The notes below the pieces were generated by a model. It ran no database searches and had not been told where the DNA came from. It worked only from the letters and a program-made list of their open reading frames with translations. 64,000 nucleotides of DNA from Cryomorphaceae bacterium (lineage in GTDB: Bacteria; Bacteroidota; Bacteroidia; Flavobacteriales_D; Sanyastnellaceae). Location: contig WGNM01000021.1 of NCBI GenBank assembly GCA_016124575.1, positions 24,523 through 88,522 of the forward strand, given 5' to 3'. The position numbers and the translations under genes are program-made. Shown here piece by piece: positions 17,700 through 26,748 of the stretch (the first letter of the stretch is position 1; every line of letters starts with the position of its first letter).

Positions 17700-18102
17700 C
17701 CTTCTTTTCTCGGCTTGCACGCCGGATGTCGAACAAATCAACCCCATTGAAGCTGTCGAAACAGCCATGCAACAGCAGGAAATAGATTGGAACAATGGGA
17801 ACATTGAAGGGTTTATGTCGTCGTACTGGAACAATGAGGATTTGATATTTATCGGACGAAGAGGACTATCAAAAGGATGGCAAACGACATTGGATAATTA
17901 CAAGAAGAGTTATCCCGATAAAGAACAAATGGGCAGACTAATGTTTCAAAACGATACGTTGATTCAAATGGGGGCGGAGGTTGTTTTTGTCGCCGGTAGA
18001 TGGAGTCTATTCCGCAAAGCCGACACCTTGGCTGGCGCCTATTCGCTCACATGGGAGTTAAAAAACAGAAACTGGGTAATCACAACTGACCATTCAAGCT
18101 AA
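17656..18102 (+). CDS. NTF2/DUF4440-like lipoprotein
   Basis: A 148-residue protein with lipobox FSAC (about residue 20) and an NTF2-like alpha+beta fold: AMQQQEIDWNNGNIEGFMSS, then YWNNEDLIFIGRRG, GWQTTLDNYKKSYPDK and a final pair of strands (GAYSLTWELKNRNWVITTDH). DUF4440/SnoaL-like domains bind small ligands or act as calcium-dependent association domains; no catalytic residues can be assigned. The gene begins 44 bp inside its neighbour in another frame and touches the rhomboid start by one base. Confidence 0.8.
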   Translation: MTKIGVVCILITACSLLFSACTPDVEQINPIEAVETAMQQQEIDWNNGNIEGFMSSYWNNEDLIFIGRRGLSKGWQTTLDNYKKSYPDKEQMGRLMFQNDTLIQMGAEVVFVAGRWSLFRKADTLAGAYSLTWELKNRNWVITTDHSS

Positions 18103-18755
18103 TGACCATTCAAATTATAGTATTGATTACTGCTGTTATTTCGGTGTATGCGCTCTCTTCCAGACCCGCTTTGGAAAAGATGATGCTAAACCCATATCAA
18201 GTGGTTCATCACAAACAATATTGGAGGGTAATAACACATGGATTAATACATGGCGATTACTTGCATCTCTTTTTCAATATGTATGTCTTGTGGGAGTTTG
18301 GACGTCCTATTTTCACCATTTTCACCAATCAAGTGGCATTTACTCAGGTAATGGATGGTGGTGATTGGTGGGGTTCGCAGCTCGGACAAAATCTATTTTT
18401 AATGATGTACCTGGGTGCTATTTTTGTGGCTTCAGCACCAGCATTGATTAAACACCGAAACAATCCAGGATACAATTCATTGGGAGCATCAGGAGCGGTA
18501 TCTGCTGTGGTTTTGATATTTGTACTCTTGTTCCCAACATCCACACTCTATTTGTTTTTCGCCATTCCAATTCCAGCTTTTCTTGCTGGCATCTTGTTTT
18601 TTATTTACGAATCGTATATGAATAAGCGAGGCGGGACGGGTGTTGCACACGATGCGCACTTGTTTGGAGCATTGTATGGCCTAATGTTCATGGCCTTGAT
18701 TGCCCCTTCGTCGGTAACCGGATTTGTGGGAAAACTTATGGAGTTGATCAACTGA
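18102..18755 (+). CDS. Rhomboid family intramembrane serine protease
   Basis: A 217-residue membrane protein with six hydrophobic helices. The catalytic dyad is visible: Ser130 in NSLGASGAVSA and His186 in AHDAHLFGALYG. The helix-2 HGLIHGDYLHLFFNMYVLWEFG motif is also present. It cleaves transmembrane substrates in the inner membrane; targets are unknown. It begins by a one-base overlap (TAATG) with the NTF2-like lipoprotein gene, so it is likely translationally coupled to it. Confidence 0.92.
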   Translation: MTIQIIVLITAVISVYALSSRPALEKMMLNPYQVVHHKQYWRVITHGLIHGDYLHLFFNMYVLWEFGRPIFTIFTNQVAFTQVMDGGDWWGSQLGQNLFLMMYLGAIFVASAPALIKHRNNPGYNSLGASGAVSAVVLIFVLLFPTSTLYLFFAIPIPAFLAGILFFIYESYMNKRGGTGVAHDAHLFGALYGLMFMALIAPSSVTGFVGKLMELIN

Positions 18756-19052
18756 TCACTTCTCCTTAACGCGAACGACGTATATGTCTTCGTTCGGCTT
18801 TTTCATGTAGTATTCTTCTCGGGCGAATTTCTCAAGACTTTCAGCGTTGTTTGAAATATCATCCAACGCTTCTTGGGTAATCTCATTTTCCTTTTGCAGA
18901 TGATCGATTTCGCGCTCCATCGTCTTCAATTCAGAGTAGCTTTTGCCGATGAAAATGAGATCAACATCATTGAAAAACAGCATCCACACGGTGAATACAA
19001 GGAATGTTACTCCATATTTCCCTTTGATTGCCGATATCAACTTCTGCTTCAT
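18756..19052 (-). CDS. Septum formation initiator family protein (FtsB/DivIC-like)
   Basis: A 98-residue bitopic membrane protein: one transmembrane helix (about 14-30, VTFLVFTVWMLFFNDVDLIF) followed by a periplasmic coiled coil (YSELKTMEREIDHLQKENEI) and FAREEYYMKKPNEDIYVV, the end typical of FtsB/DivIC proteins. It should join FtsL/FtsQ in the divisome. It converges with the rhomboid gene, stop to stop with no gap. Confidence 0.9.
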   Translation of the reverse strand: MKQKLISAIKGKYGVTFLVFTVWMLFFNDVDLIFIGKSYSELKTMEREIDHLQKENEITQEALDDISNNAESLEKFAREEYYMKKPNEDIYVVRVKEK

Positions 19053-19121
19053 TTGTCAAAGATGGTAAACAAATAACCGACGTTGGAATGCGTCAAAATA
19101 TTTTCTCAACACACGAGCATT

Positions 19122-19145
19122 AAAAAAGGGGCCGAAGCCCCTTTT
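19122..19145 (-). terminator. Rho-independent terminator of clpC
   Basis: On the minus strand GGGGC-TTCG-GCCCC, a UUCG-type tetraloop hairpin extended by A/T pairs, is followed by a T run (19122-19127 read as A on plus). It lies about 20 bp after the clpC stop. Confidence 0.92.
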
Positions 19146-19163
19146 CAATATAGTTAGCAGAAA

Positions 19164-21740
19164 TTATTCAGCATCTTCGCTTGTTGCTTCAGGCGTTGCT
19201 TTTCCGTCTGCTTTCTTCTTCTTTTTGGCACCGCCTTTCTTGATGTTGACAATGATTTCGCCAGTTTCTTTGTTGACATCGGCTTCAATCATATCACCTT
19301 CTTGCACTTTCGCAGAGATAATTTGCTCAGCCAAAGGATCTTCAAGATACTTTTGGATGGCTCTTTTCAAAGGACGGGCACCGAATTTTTCATCGAAGCC
19401 TCTATCAGCGATAAAGTCTTTCGCATCCTCAGTAAGAGCTACGTCATATCCAAGTGCCTTTACTCGTTCAAACAACTTATCCAGCTCAAGGTCAATGATT
19501 TCGTGTATGTGTTCACGTCTCAGTGATTTAAACATGATCACATCATCGATACGGTTCAAAAATTCTGGGGCAAAGCTTCTTTTCAGAGCACTTTCAACCA
19601 CACCTTTGCGATCGTTTTCCTCGCGTTCGCTTTTTGCAGAAGTTCCAAAACCTACACCAGTTCCAAAATCTTGCAACTGACGTGCACCGATGTTCGATGT
19701 CATGATCATAATCGTATTGCGGAAATCAATCTTCCGTCCCAGACTATCGGTCATTTGTCCGTCATCTAAAGCTTGCAAAAGCAAGTTGAAGACATCCGGG
19801 TGAGCTTTCTCAATCTCATCGAGTAAGATGATAGAGTAGGGCTTGCGACGTACTTTTTCAGTAAGTTGTCCGCCCTCTTCGTACCCAACATATCCCGGAG
19901 GTGCTCCAATCAAACGAGAGATAGCGAATTTTTCCATGTACTCACTCATATCTATGCGGATGAGTGAATCTTCAGAATCAAATAGGTAGCGCGCCAATTC
20001 TTTCGCCAACTGAGTTTTACCGACACCAGTTGGACCGAGGAAAATAAACGAACCAATCGGCTTATTTGGATCTTTCAATCCTGCACGATTGCGTTTGATA
20101 GCTTTCACCACCTTTTGAATCGCATCTTCTTGACCAATTACTTTTCCTTCTAGCGCTTCTTCCATCCGCGCCAAGCGACCACTTTCTTTTTCAGCAATTT
20201 TTTGGACAGGAATACCGGTCATCATCGCCACCACTTCTTCAACGTTATCTACAGTAACAGTCTCGCGGTGAGATTTTGATTCATCTTCCCATTTTTTCTT
20301 CGCTGCATCAAGCTTTTCAATCAGTTGACGTTCTTTATCGCGCAGTTTGGCTGCTTCTTCGTATTTCTGGCTGCGGACAACTCGGTTCTTGTCTTCTTTC
20401 ACATCTTCGATATCTTTTTCGATATCGATGATTTCTTTTGGAACATTGATATTCTTCAAGTGCACACGCGACCCCACTTCGTCCATCGCATCGATGGCCT
20501 TATCTGGAAGGTGACGATCGGTGATATAGCGCGCAGTAAGTTTAACACAAGCGTCAATTGCATCGGTGGTATAGTTAACACTGTGGTGATCTTCATACTT
20601 ATCCTTGATGTTATTCAATATCTGGATGGTTTCTTCAATTGACGTCGGTTCAACGATTACCTTTTGGAAACGACGTTCCAGAGCACCATCTTTCTCGATG
20701 TGCTGGCGGTATTCGTCTAGAGTTGTAGCACCCACACATTGTATCTCACCGCGAGCTAAAGCAGGCTTGAACATGTTCGAAGCATCTAGCGATCCGCTGG
20801 CGCCACCAGCACCAACGATGGTGTGGATTTCATCGATGAACAAGATAACATCTGGCGACTTCTCAAGTTCGTTCATCACTGCCTTCATGCGCTCTTCAAA
20901 CTGTCCGCGGTATTTTGTACCTGCCACCAGAGAAGCGATGTCTAGCGTTACAATCCGCTTTCCGAAAAGCACCCTACTGACCTTCTTCTGAATGATCCGT
21001 AGCGCTAGTCCTTCAGCAATTGCCGATTTACCAACACCTGGTTCCCCAATCAAGATCGGGTTGTTTTTCTTTCTTCGCGAGAGGATTTGCGAAACTCTTT
21101 CGATTTCTTTCTCACGACCAACGATCGCGTCTAGTTTACCTTCTTCAGCAAGTTTGGTCAAATCGCGACCAAAATTGTCAAGAACAGGAGTTTTGCTCTT
21201 GGTATCGCCTTGTTTCTTTGGTCCACCTGACGCAAAGCCGCGATCATCGTCTTCATCTTGAGACCCTGGGAACTCTGCTTTTGGCAGTTCTGTTTCTGGA
21301 TTTTCCATAAGGATGGATTCAAATTCGTCTTTAGCCACTTCATAATTTACGTTGAAAGAATGCAAAGACTTAGTGGCGATATTGTCTTCGTCTTTCAGAA
21401 TCGAGAGCAAGAGATGTTCAGTACCTATAATAGGACTTTTGAAAATCTTTGCCTCAAGATATGTTATTTTCAGAACCTTTTCCGCTTGCTTGACCAAAGG
21501 AATATTTCCTTGACCAGCCGTTTTGGCAGATTGACTGCGAATAGAAGTCTCAACAGTCTTTCTCAATCTATCAAGATCGACGTGTAAGCTTTCTAAGATT
21601 TTAATTGCTGTTCCTTCACCCTCGCGGATGATACCAAGAAGCAAGTGCTCTACACCTATATAGTTGTGTCCGAGGCGAATAGCCTCTTCACGACTGTAGG
21701 TAATGACATCTTTAACTCGTGGTGAAAATTTTGCATCCAT
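19164..21740 (-). CDS. clpC: ATP-dependent Clp protease ATP-binding subunit ClpC
   Basis: A full-length 858-residue HSP100 unfoldase. Order: double Clp N domain (about 1-145, [20 protein letters not shown]), first AAA+ with Walker [14 protein letters not shown] and Walker [11 protein letters not shown], a UVR-like linker ([17 protein letters not shown]) in the middle domain, and second AAA+ with [13 protein letters not shown] and the sensor [10 protein letters not shown]. It unfolds proteins for ClpP. The extension after residue 830 is Lys/Ala/Glu-rich and low complexity. Divergent from gyrA with about 225 bp between. Confidence 0.97.
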   Translation of the reverse strand: MDAKFSPRVKDVITYSREEAIRLGHNYIGVEHLLLGIIREGEGTAIKILESLHVDLDRLRKTVETSIRSQSAKTAGQGNIPLVKQAEKVLKITYLEAKIFKSPIIGTEHLLLSILKDEDNIATKSLHSFNVNYEVAKDEFESILMENPETELPKAEFPGSQDEDDDRGFASGGPKKQGDTKSKTPVLDNFGRDLTKLAEEGKLDAIVGREKEIERVSQILSRRKKNNPILIGEPGVGKSAIAEGLALRIIQKKVSRVLFGKRIVTLDIASLVAGTKYRGQFEERMKAVMNELEKSPDVILFIDEIHTIVGAGGASGSLDASNMFKPALARGEIQCVGATTLDEYRQHIEKDGALERRFQKVIVEPTSIEETIQILNNIKDKYEDHHSVNYTTDAIDACVKLTARYITDRHLPDKAIDAMDEVGSRVHLKNINVPKEIIDIEKDIEDVKEDKNRVVRSQKYEEAAKLRDKERQLIEKLDAAKKKWEDESKSHRETVTVDNVEEVVAMMTGIPVQKIAEKESGRLARMEEALEGKVIGQEDAIQKVVKAIKRNRAGLKDPNKPIGSFIFLGPTGVGKTQLAKELARYLFDSEDSLIRIDMSEYMEKFAISRLIGAPPGYVGYEEGGQLTEKVRRKPYSIILLDEIEKAHPDVFNLLLQALDDGQMTDSLGRKIDFRNTIMIMTSNIGARQLQDFGTGVGFGTSAKSEREENDRKGVVESALKRSFAPEFLNRIDDVIMFKSLRREHIHEIIDLELDKLFERVKALGYDVALTEDAKDFIADRGFDEKFGARPLKRAIQKYLEDPLAEQIISAKVQEGDMIEADVNKETGEIIVNIKKGGAKKKKKADGKATPEATSEDAE

Positions 21741-21966
21741 AACTGTCCCTCACTTAGCGTACATCCACTAAGATACTTTGTATTCAGTGTTTGTTCAAAT
21801 TTATTCCTGTAAGAATCCCCTGAAAAGACTTCAGAATGTTTTTATCCACATTCTATTGTGCGATTTTGTGAAAAAACAACTGCACGCTTCTGTATAACCC
21901 AGCGGGAATCTCTTTATTTTCGTGGGTCTCATCAAAATCTGTGCAAAAAAAACACTTTAGGACGAT

Positions 21967-24501
21967 ATGGCAGAAGGGGAAAAGATTATTTCGATCAATA
22001 TAGAGGATGAAATGAAATCCGCCTACATCGATTATTCGATGTCGGTGATCGTGTCACGTGCACTCCCAGACGTGCGTGACGGTTTAAAGCCTGTACACAG
22101 ACGTGTATTATATGGTATGCTCGATTTGGGTGTGCTTTCTAACCGTCCGTACAAGAAATCAGCTAGAATCGTAGGGGAGGTGCTAGGTAAGTACCACCCA
22201 CACGGCGATTCATCTGTGTATGACACCATGGTACGTATGGCCCAAGAGTGGTCGTTGCGTTATCCGATGGTAGATGGCCAGGGTAACTTCGGATCGATTG
22301 ACGGGGATAACCCGGCGGCGATGCGTTATACTGAGGCTCGACTTCGGAAGATTGCGGAGGAAATGTTGGGTGATCTCGACAAAGAAACGGTCGATTTCGC
22401 ACCGAACTTCGACGATTCTTTGGAAGAGCCGACTGTTTTACCAGCAAAAATACCGAACCTCCTTGTCAATGGAGCCAGTGGTATCGCTGTTGGTATGGCT
22501 ACCAACATGCCTCCTCACAACTTAACTGAGATTGTGAATGGTACGGTGGCGTACATAGAAAATCCTGAAATTACCATTGAAGGATTGATGGAGTTTGTGA
22601 AAGCTCCTGATTTTCCAACGGGTGGGGTTATCTACGGTGTTGAAGGAGTTAAAGAAGCCTTTGAAACAGGACGCGGAAGAGTTGTCATACGCGCGAAAGC
22701 GAATATTGAAGAGGTTAGTGGCCGCGAAGCAATCATTGTTGAGGAGATTCCTTATCAGGTGAACAAGGCAGACATGATTAAGCGCACTGCTGATCTTGTA
22801 AACGATAAAAAAATCGAAGGCATTTCTGAAATTCGTGATGAGTCAGACAGAAATGGTATGCGTATCGTTTACGAATTGAAGCGTGACGCCATTCCAAATG
22901 TCGTTTTGAACAAGCTGTTTAAGTACACTTCTCTTCAGACTTCTTTTTCTGTAAACAACATTGCGCTTGTAGCCGGACGTCCGATGATGTTGAATCTGAA
23001 AGACATGATTCATCATTTCGTTGATCACCGTCACGAAGTAGTTGTCCGCAGAACTCAATACGAACTTCGCAAAGCAGAAGAGCGTGCCCATATCTTACAA
23101 GGTTTGATAATTGCGATCGATAACCTCGACGAAGTTATCAACCTTATCCGCTCTAGTCCGACACCGGAAGAAGCGAGAACAGGATTGATGGAGCGTTTTG
23201 AGTTGTCGGAAATCCAAGCACGAGCAATACTTGATTTGAGATTGCAGAAGCTGACAGGACTTGAGCGCGACAAACTGCGTGAAGAGTACGACGAGTTGAT
23301 GGCAACGATCAATTATTTGAAGAGCATACTCGACAGCCGCGAATTGCGGATGCAGATCATCAAAGACGAATTGCTTGAAGTAAAAGAGAAATTCGGTGAT
23401 GAGCGCAGATCACGCATTGAATATAGCAGTGCTGATGTAAGCATCGAAGATATGATTCCGGATGAAAGTGTGGTTGTTACCATTAGCCATGCCGGATACA
23501 TCAAACGTACTCGCCTCAACGAATACCGCACGCAAGGTAGAGGAGGGGTAGGTTCGAAAGGGACAAGTACGAGAGAAGACGACTTCTTAGAACATTTGTT
23601 TACAGCAACAAACCACAACTGGTTGCTTATTTTCACTGAGAAGGGAAAATGTTTCTGGATGCGTATTTTCGAAATTCCAGAAGGAACAAAAGCTTCTAAG
23701 GGAAGAGCAATTCAGAACCTTATCAATATTGAACAAGACGACAAAGTGATGGCATACATCCCTGTGTTGGATTTGAAAGATGAGGAGTATGTGAATAGCA
23801 ACAACGTTATTCTTTGTACTCGTGAAGGATTGATCAAGAAAACGACACTAGAAGCTTATTCTCGTCCGCGCGTAAATGGTATAAACGCCGTTACCATTCG
23901 CGAAGGAGACCAATTGCTTTCTGCAAAACTCACCGATGGCAACAATGAAATCATCATGGGATTGCGCAGCGGTAAGGCGATACGTTTCCATGAGAAAACA
24001 GTAAGAGCCGTTGGCCGAACAGCTCAAGGTGTGAAAGGGGTAACCCTTAGTCACCCGAAAGACGAAGTTATTGGAATGGTTTGTATTTCTGATGCGAACT
24101 CAGAAATCATGGTTGTTTCGGAAAAAGGATACGGTAAACGTTCACCTTTGGAAGACTACCGTATAACCAACCGCGGTGGTAAAGGGGTAAAAACCTTGAA
24201 TGTAACTGAGAAAACCGGTGACTTGATTGCCATCTTGAGTGTTACTGACGAGTACGACTTGATGATTGTAAACAAATCAGGAATTATCATTCGCATGCGC
24301 ATTGGAGATTTGAGAGTACAAGGACGTGCCACACAAGGTGTACGTTTGATTAACCTCAGAAACAATGACGAAATAGCATCTGTTACCAAAGTGTTCCCAG
24401 AAGATGAGGAAGAACAGGAGTTTATAGAAGGCGAGGAGCCTACTACAGGTGATGCACCTGCTTCTGCTGAAGATTCTTCGGAGGAAACTACTGAAGAGTA
24501 A
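21967..24501 (+). CDS. gyrA: DNA gyrase subunit A
   Basis: An 844-residue GyrA. Catalytic tyrosine is Tyr121 in [10 protein letters not shown]; the quinolone-determining region [12 protein letters not shown] keeps Ser82 and Asp86 (susceptible-type). The C-terminal beta-pinwheel carries the GyrA box ([10 protein letters not shown]), so it is gyrase rather than topoisomerase IV. The last 40 residues are acidic ([15 protein letters not shown]). A TATTTTCG -7-like box precedes the start. A terminator and a tandem-repeat region follow. Confidence 0.97.
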   Translation: MAEGEKIISINIEDEMKSAYIDYSMSVIVSRALPDVRDGLKPVHRRVLYGMLDLGVLSNRPYKKSARIVGEVLGKYHPHGDSSVYDTMVRMAQEWSLRYPMVDGQGNFGSIDGDNPAAMRYTEARLRKIAEEMLGDLDKETVDFAPNFDDSLEEPTVLPAKIPNLLVNGASGIAVGMATNMPPHNLTEIVNGTVAYIENPEITIEGLMEFVKAPDFPTGGVIYGVEGVKEAFETGRGRVVIRAKANIEEVSGREAIIVEEIPYQVNKADMIKRTADLVNDKKIEGISEIRDESDRNGMRIVYELKRDAIPNVVLNKLFKYTSLQTSFSVNNIALVAGRPMMLNLKDMIHHFVDHRHEVVVRRTQYELRKAEERAHILQGLIIAIDNLDEVINLIRSSPTPEEARTGLMERFELSEIQARAILDLRLQKLTGLERDKLREEYDELMATINYLKSILDSRELRMQIIKDELLEVKEKFGDERRSRIEYSSADVSIEDMIPDESVVVTISHAGYIKRTRLNEYRTQGRGGVGSKGTSTREDDFLEHLFTATNHNWLLIFTEKGKCFWMRIFEIPEGTKASKGRAIQNLINIEQDDKVMAYIPVLDLKDEEYVNSNNVILCTREGLIKKTTLEAYSRPRVNGINAVTIREGDQLLSAKLTDGNNEIIMGLRSGKAIRFHEKTVRAVGRTAQGVKGVTLSHPKDEVIGMVCISDANSEIMVVSEKGYGKRSPLEDYRITNRGGKGVKTLNVTEKTGDLIAILSVTDEYDLMIVNKSGIIIRMRIGDLRVQGRATQGVRLINLRNNDEIASVTKVFPEDEEEQEFIEGEEPTTGDAPASAEDSSEETTEE

Positions 24502-24519
24502 CATAACGACTCGATTTGG

Positions 24520-24557
24520 AAAACCCGCTTGACAGAGTCGAGCGGGTTTTTGCTTTT
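24520..24557 (+). terminator. Rho-independent terminator of gyrA
   Basis: AAAACCCGCT (24520-24529) and AGCGGGTTTT (24541-24550) form a perfect 10-bp stem with an 11-nt loop and a T-rich tail to 24557, 20 bp after the gyrA stop. Confidence 0.93.
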
Positions 24558-24603
24558 TTACCTATATATACAGGTTGTATATCGTTTGGATTGAGTTTTA
24601 ATG

Positions 24604-24887
24604 ACCTATCCGCAATTGAACTGGATCCATCTGACTTCGCTTTATTTCTTAATCCTGTTCAAAAGCGGATAGTTCTAATGGACGTCTTTTCGGTTTACGA
24701 ACCATCCAAAACCTATCCGCAATTGAACTGGGTCCATCTGATTTCGCTTTATTTCTTTATCCTGTTCAAAAGCGGATAGTTCTAATGGACGTCTTTTCGG
24801 ATTACGAACCATCCAAAACCTATCCGCAATTGAACTGGGTCCATCTGATTTCTTATTATTTCTTGAATATGTTCAAAAGCGGATATG
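24604..24887 (+). repeat. Three tandem 107-bp repeats, each a long hairpin
   Basis: Units begin ACCTATCCGCAATTGAAC at 24604, 24711 and 24818; spacing is exactly 107 bp both times, not a multiple of 3. In each unit CTATCCGC-AA-TTGAAC pairs with GTTCAA-AA-GCGGATAG about 37 nt later (unit 2: 24713-24728 and 24764-24779), a 14-bp stem with a symmetric AA/AA internal loop. The linker holds a second small hairpin, TTCG...CGAA. In unit 3 the apical loop has diverged, yet both arms persist except one end base. The block lies between gyrA and the TPR gene and seems non-coding. Confidence 0.85.
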
Positions 24888-25026
24888 AATATTTGCACTT
24901 CCAGCTAGGTATAATTGTCCAAAACAACTTCAATTTGAAAATTGTACTCAACCTTTGGCAAACTATTTGCTTAGCTCGTGTGGATTATTTATAAATTTAG
25001 CATCTCAAGTAAAAACTAAGGAAAAC

Positions 25027-26160
25027 ATGAAGAAAACCTTATCTCTTTTATTCGGAATTATGGCAACCACGGCAGCGTTTGCACAGCCGGATGTAGTATC
25101 TGCTTATAATCTGAATTCAGAAGGCCGGTATGAAGAAGCAGCAGTGTATATCGACAAAGCGCTTTTGAGCGAAAAAGCTGTTGTAAAAGAAAAAACGTGG
25201 AGATACCGCGGTGATATTTATACCAATATTGCTTTGGATCCTGTCTTGCGTGAAAAAACACCGGACGCATTGGATAAAGCGTTAGAATCTTATTTAAAAG
25301 CGAGAGAGCTGGATACTAAGAAGAGTTATGCCGTTGAAATCACTACAGGATTAGGGCGAGTGCTTTCACAATCGATGAACGTTGCGATTGAAAATTACAA
25401 CTCTCAAAAGTATGCCGAAGCAGCAAATTATTTCCTCTTAGGAGATAAAACTACATCGGCCGCGTTTGATTCAGCCTACACACAAGCCATTTACAATGCA
25501 GCTTTGAGTTTTGAAAAAGCCGGAGATATTGACAATGCCGTCAAATACTACAACCGTTGTGGTGAATTGGAGTATCAAGTACCTGAAGTGTATTTGTTTG
25601 TTGCAAACTTATTGAACAACAACGAGCGTACCGATGAGGCTTTGGAGGTATTGAAAGGAGCACGTGAGAAATACCCACGCGACAAGAACCTTATCATCGA
25701 AGAGTTGAATATCTATCTTCGTCGTGGGAACTTCGAGGCTGCAGAGGCCAATCTGAAGTTAGCTTGTGAGCAAGACCCGACAAATGAAGTATTGTACTTC
25801 AGCATGGGTTCTGTGTACGACAACCTAGGAAAATCTGATGAAGCTGTTTCGGCTTACAAAAAAGCGTTGGAATTGAAGTCGGATTATTTTGATGCCAACT
25901 ACAACCTTGGAGCGCTTTACTTTAACCAGGGGGTAGCAAAAGTTAACGAGGCGAACGATGTTCCGCCAAGCCAGAACAAACGCTACAAGATTCTTTTGGA
26001 AGAAGCTACTGGAATTTTCAATACTGCCTTGCCATATTTGGAAAGTGCTCATACAGCCAATCCTGAAGATAAAGATACGATGCGCTCGTTGCGCGATATT
26101 TATGCTCGTATTGGTAAAGACGATAAGATGCTTGAGATGAAGAACAAGCTCGAGAAGTAA
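25027..26160 (+). CDS. Exported tetratricopeptide repeat protein
   Basis: A 377-residue protein from ATG 25027, with a signal peptide MKKTLSLLFGIMATTAAFAQ. At least six TPR-like helix pairs can be seen: YNLNSEGRYEEAAVYIDKAL, NAALSFEKAGDIDNAVKYYN, FVANLLNNNERTDEALEVLK, IYLRRGNFEAAEANLKLACE and YFSMGSVYDNLGKSDEAVSA. It should be periplasmic and scaffold protein contacts; partners are unknown. An upstream in-frame start at 24955 would destroy the signal peptide. Confidence 0.88.
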   Translation: MKKTLSLLFGIMATTAAFAQPDVVSAYNLNSEGRYEEAAVYIDKALLSEKAVVKEKTWRYRGDIYTNIALDPVLREKTPDALDKALESYLKARELDTKKSYAVEITTGLGRVLSQSMNVAIENYNSQKYAEAANYFLLGDKTTSAAFDSAYTQAIYNAALSFEKAGDIDNAVKYYNRCGELEYQVPEVYLFVANLLNNNERTDEALEVLKGAREKYPRDKNLIIEELNIYLRRGNFEAAEANLKLACEQDPTNEVLYFSMGSVYDNLGKSDEAVSAYKKALELKSDYFDANYNLGALYFNQGVAKVNEANDVPPSQNKRYKILLEEATGIFNTALPYLESAHTANPEDKDTMRSLRDIYARIGKDDKMLEMKNKLEK

Positions 26161-26169
26161 GACATTTTT

Positions 26170-26200
26170 GAAATGGGGAGTTCGCTTCCCATTTCTTTTA
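26170..26200 (+). terminator. Rho-independent terminator of the TPR gene
   Basis: GAAATGGGGAG (26170-26180), loop TTCG, CTTCCCATTTC (26185-26195) pair over 11 bp with one G-U, followed by TTTT. It is 9 bp after the stop codon. Confidence 0.9.
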
Positions 26201-26700
26201 AAACACTACTTAACATAATATTAATTATAGTTATATTTTGATTCTGGTATAAAGCCGGTGAATTCATTGAAATGCAACAGCCAATGTTGTGATCTGTATA
26301 CCCATTACATGGAGCATCAACATAAAGCCTCTCTCGAACAGTCCATAGAAAACCAACTTGCCTGCAGAAAATAATTCAAAGTAAAATTTCCTTACCATTC
26401 CTGTGTGCAAAATTCGAAACAGAAAAAAAGTAGTACGTATACGATTCAAATTCTCATTGTAGAATTGGATGCACGCTTCATGTCGAATCTGCGCGTTGCA
26501 CTTGAACAAATCATGCAAATTAGCTGAGATCTGGAAATATCGTTAAGATAAATCACCTACTTACTGGCAGACAAACTGCATATAGATGAAGATATCGCCT
26601 CTAATCATGGCCTTGTCCAAATTTGAAAGGGCTAAGAAAAGACCATCTCAAACAATCACAACCGGATTAGTCTACTTAACATAATAAAAAAATGTAGACA
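26201..26700. other. Non-coding stretch flanked by a 15-bp direct repeat, with coding relics
   Basis: No convincing gene. CTACTTAACATAATA occurs at 26206-26220 and again at 26672-26686, bracketing about 450 bp. On the plus strand around 26440-26520 a short reading frame without start encodes YTIQILIVELDARFMSNLRV and stops at TGA near 26525; it resembles the first strand and helix of a response-regulator receiver (ILIVEDD-x-x-x-x-x-L). A TAA interrupts the same frame about 120 bp earlier. This suggests a decayed gene or an excised insertion, but the match is short and could be chance. Confidence 0.3.
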
Positions 26701-26730
26701 AAAAAAGAGTCACCTTTCGATGACTCTTTT
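26701..26730 (-). terminator. Terminator of the SprB-repeat T9SS gene
   Basis: AAAAGAGTCA (26703-26712) and TGACTCTTTT (26721-26730) form a perfect 10-bp stem with an 8-nt loop. The T run on the minus strand (26701-26706) points to termination of the gene ending at 26749. Confidence 0.9.
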
Positions 26731-26748
26731 CAAATATTATAAGGAAGC

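Noticed and set aside
24604..24887. CRISPR-like tandem repeats
   Set aside because: Only three units of 107 bp with no short unique spacers; the unit is almost wholly repeated, and there are no cas genes.
26264..26518. Minus-strand 84-residue open frame in the non-coding stretch
   Set aside because: Composition is biased to Phe/Leu/Met, no recognisable motif and no ribosome site; likely chance.
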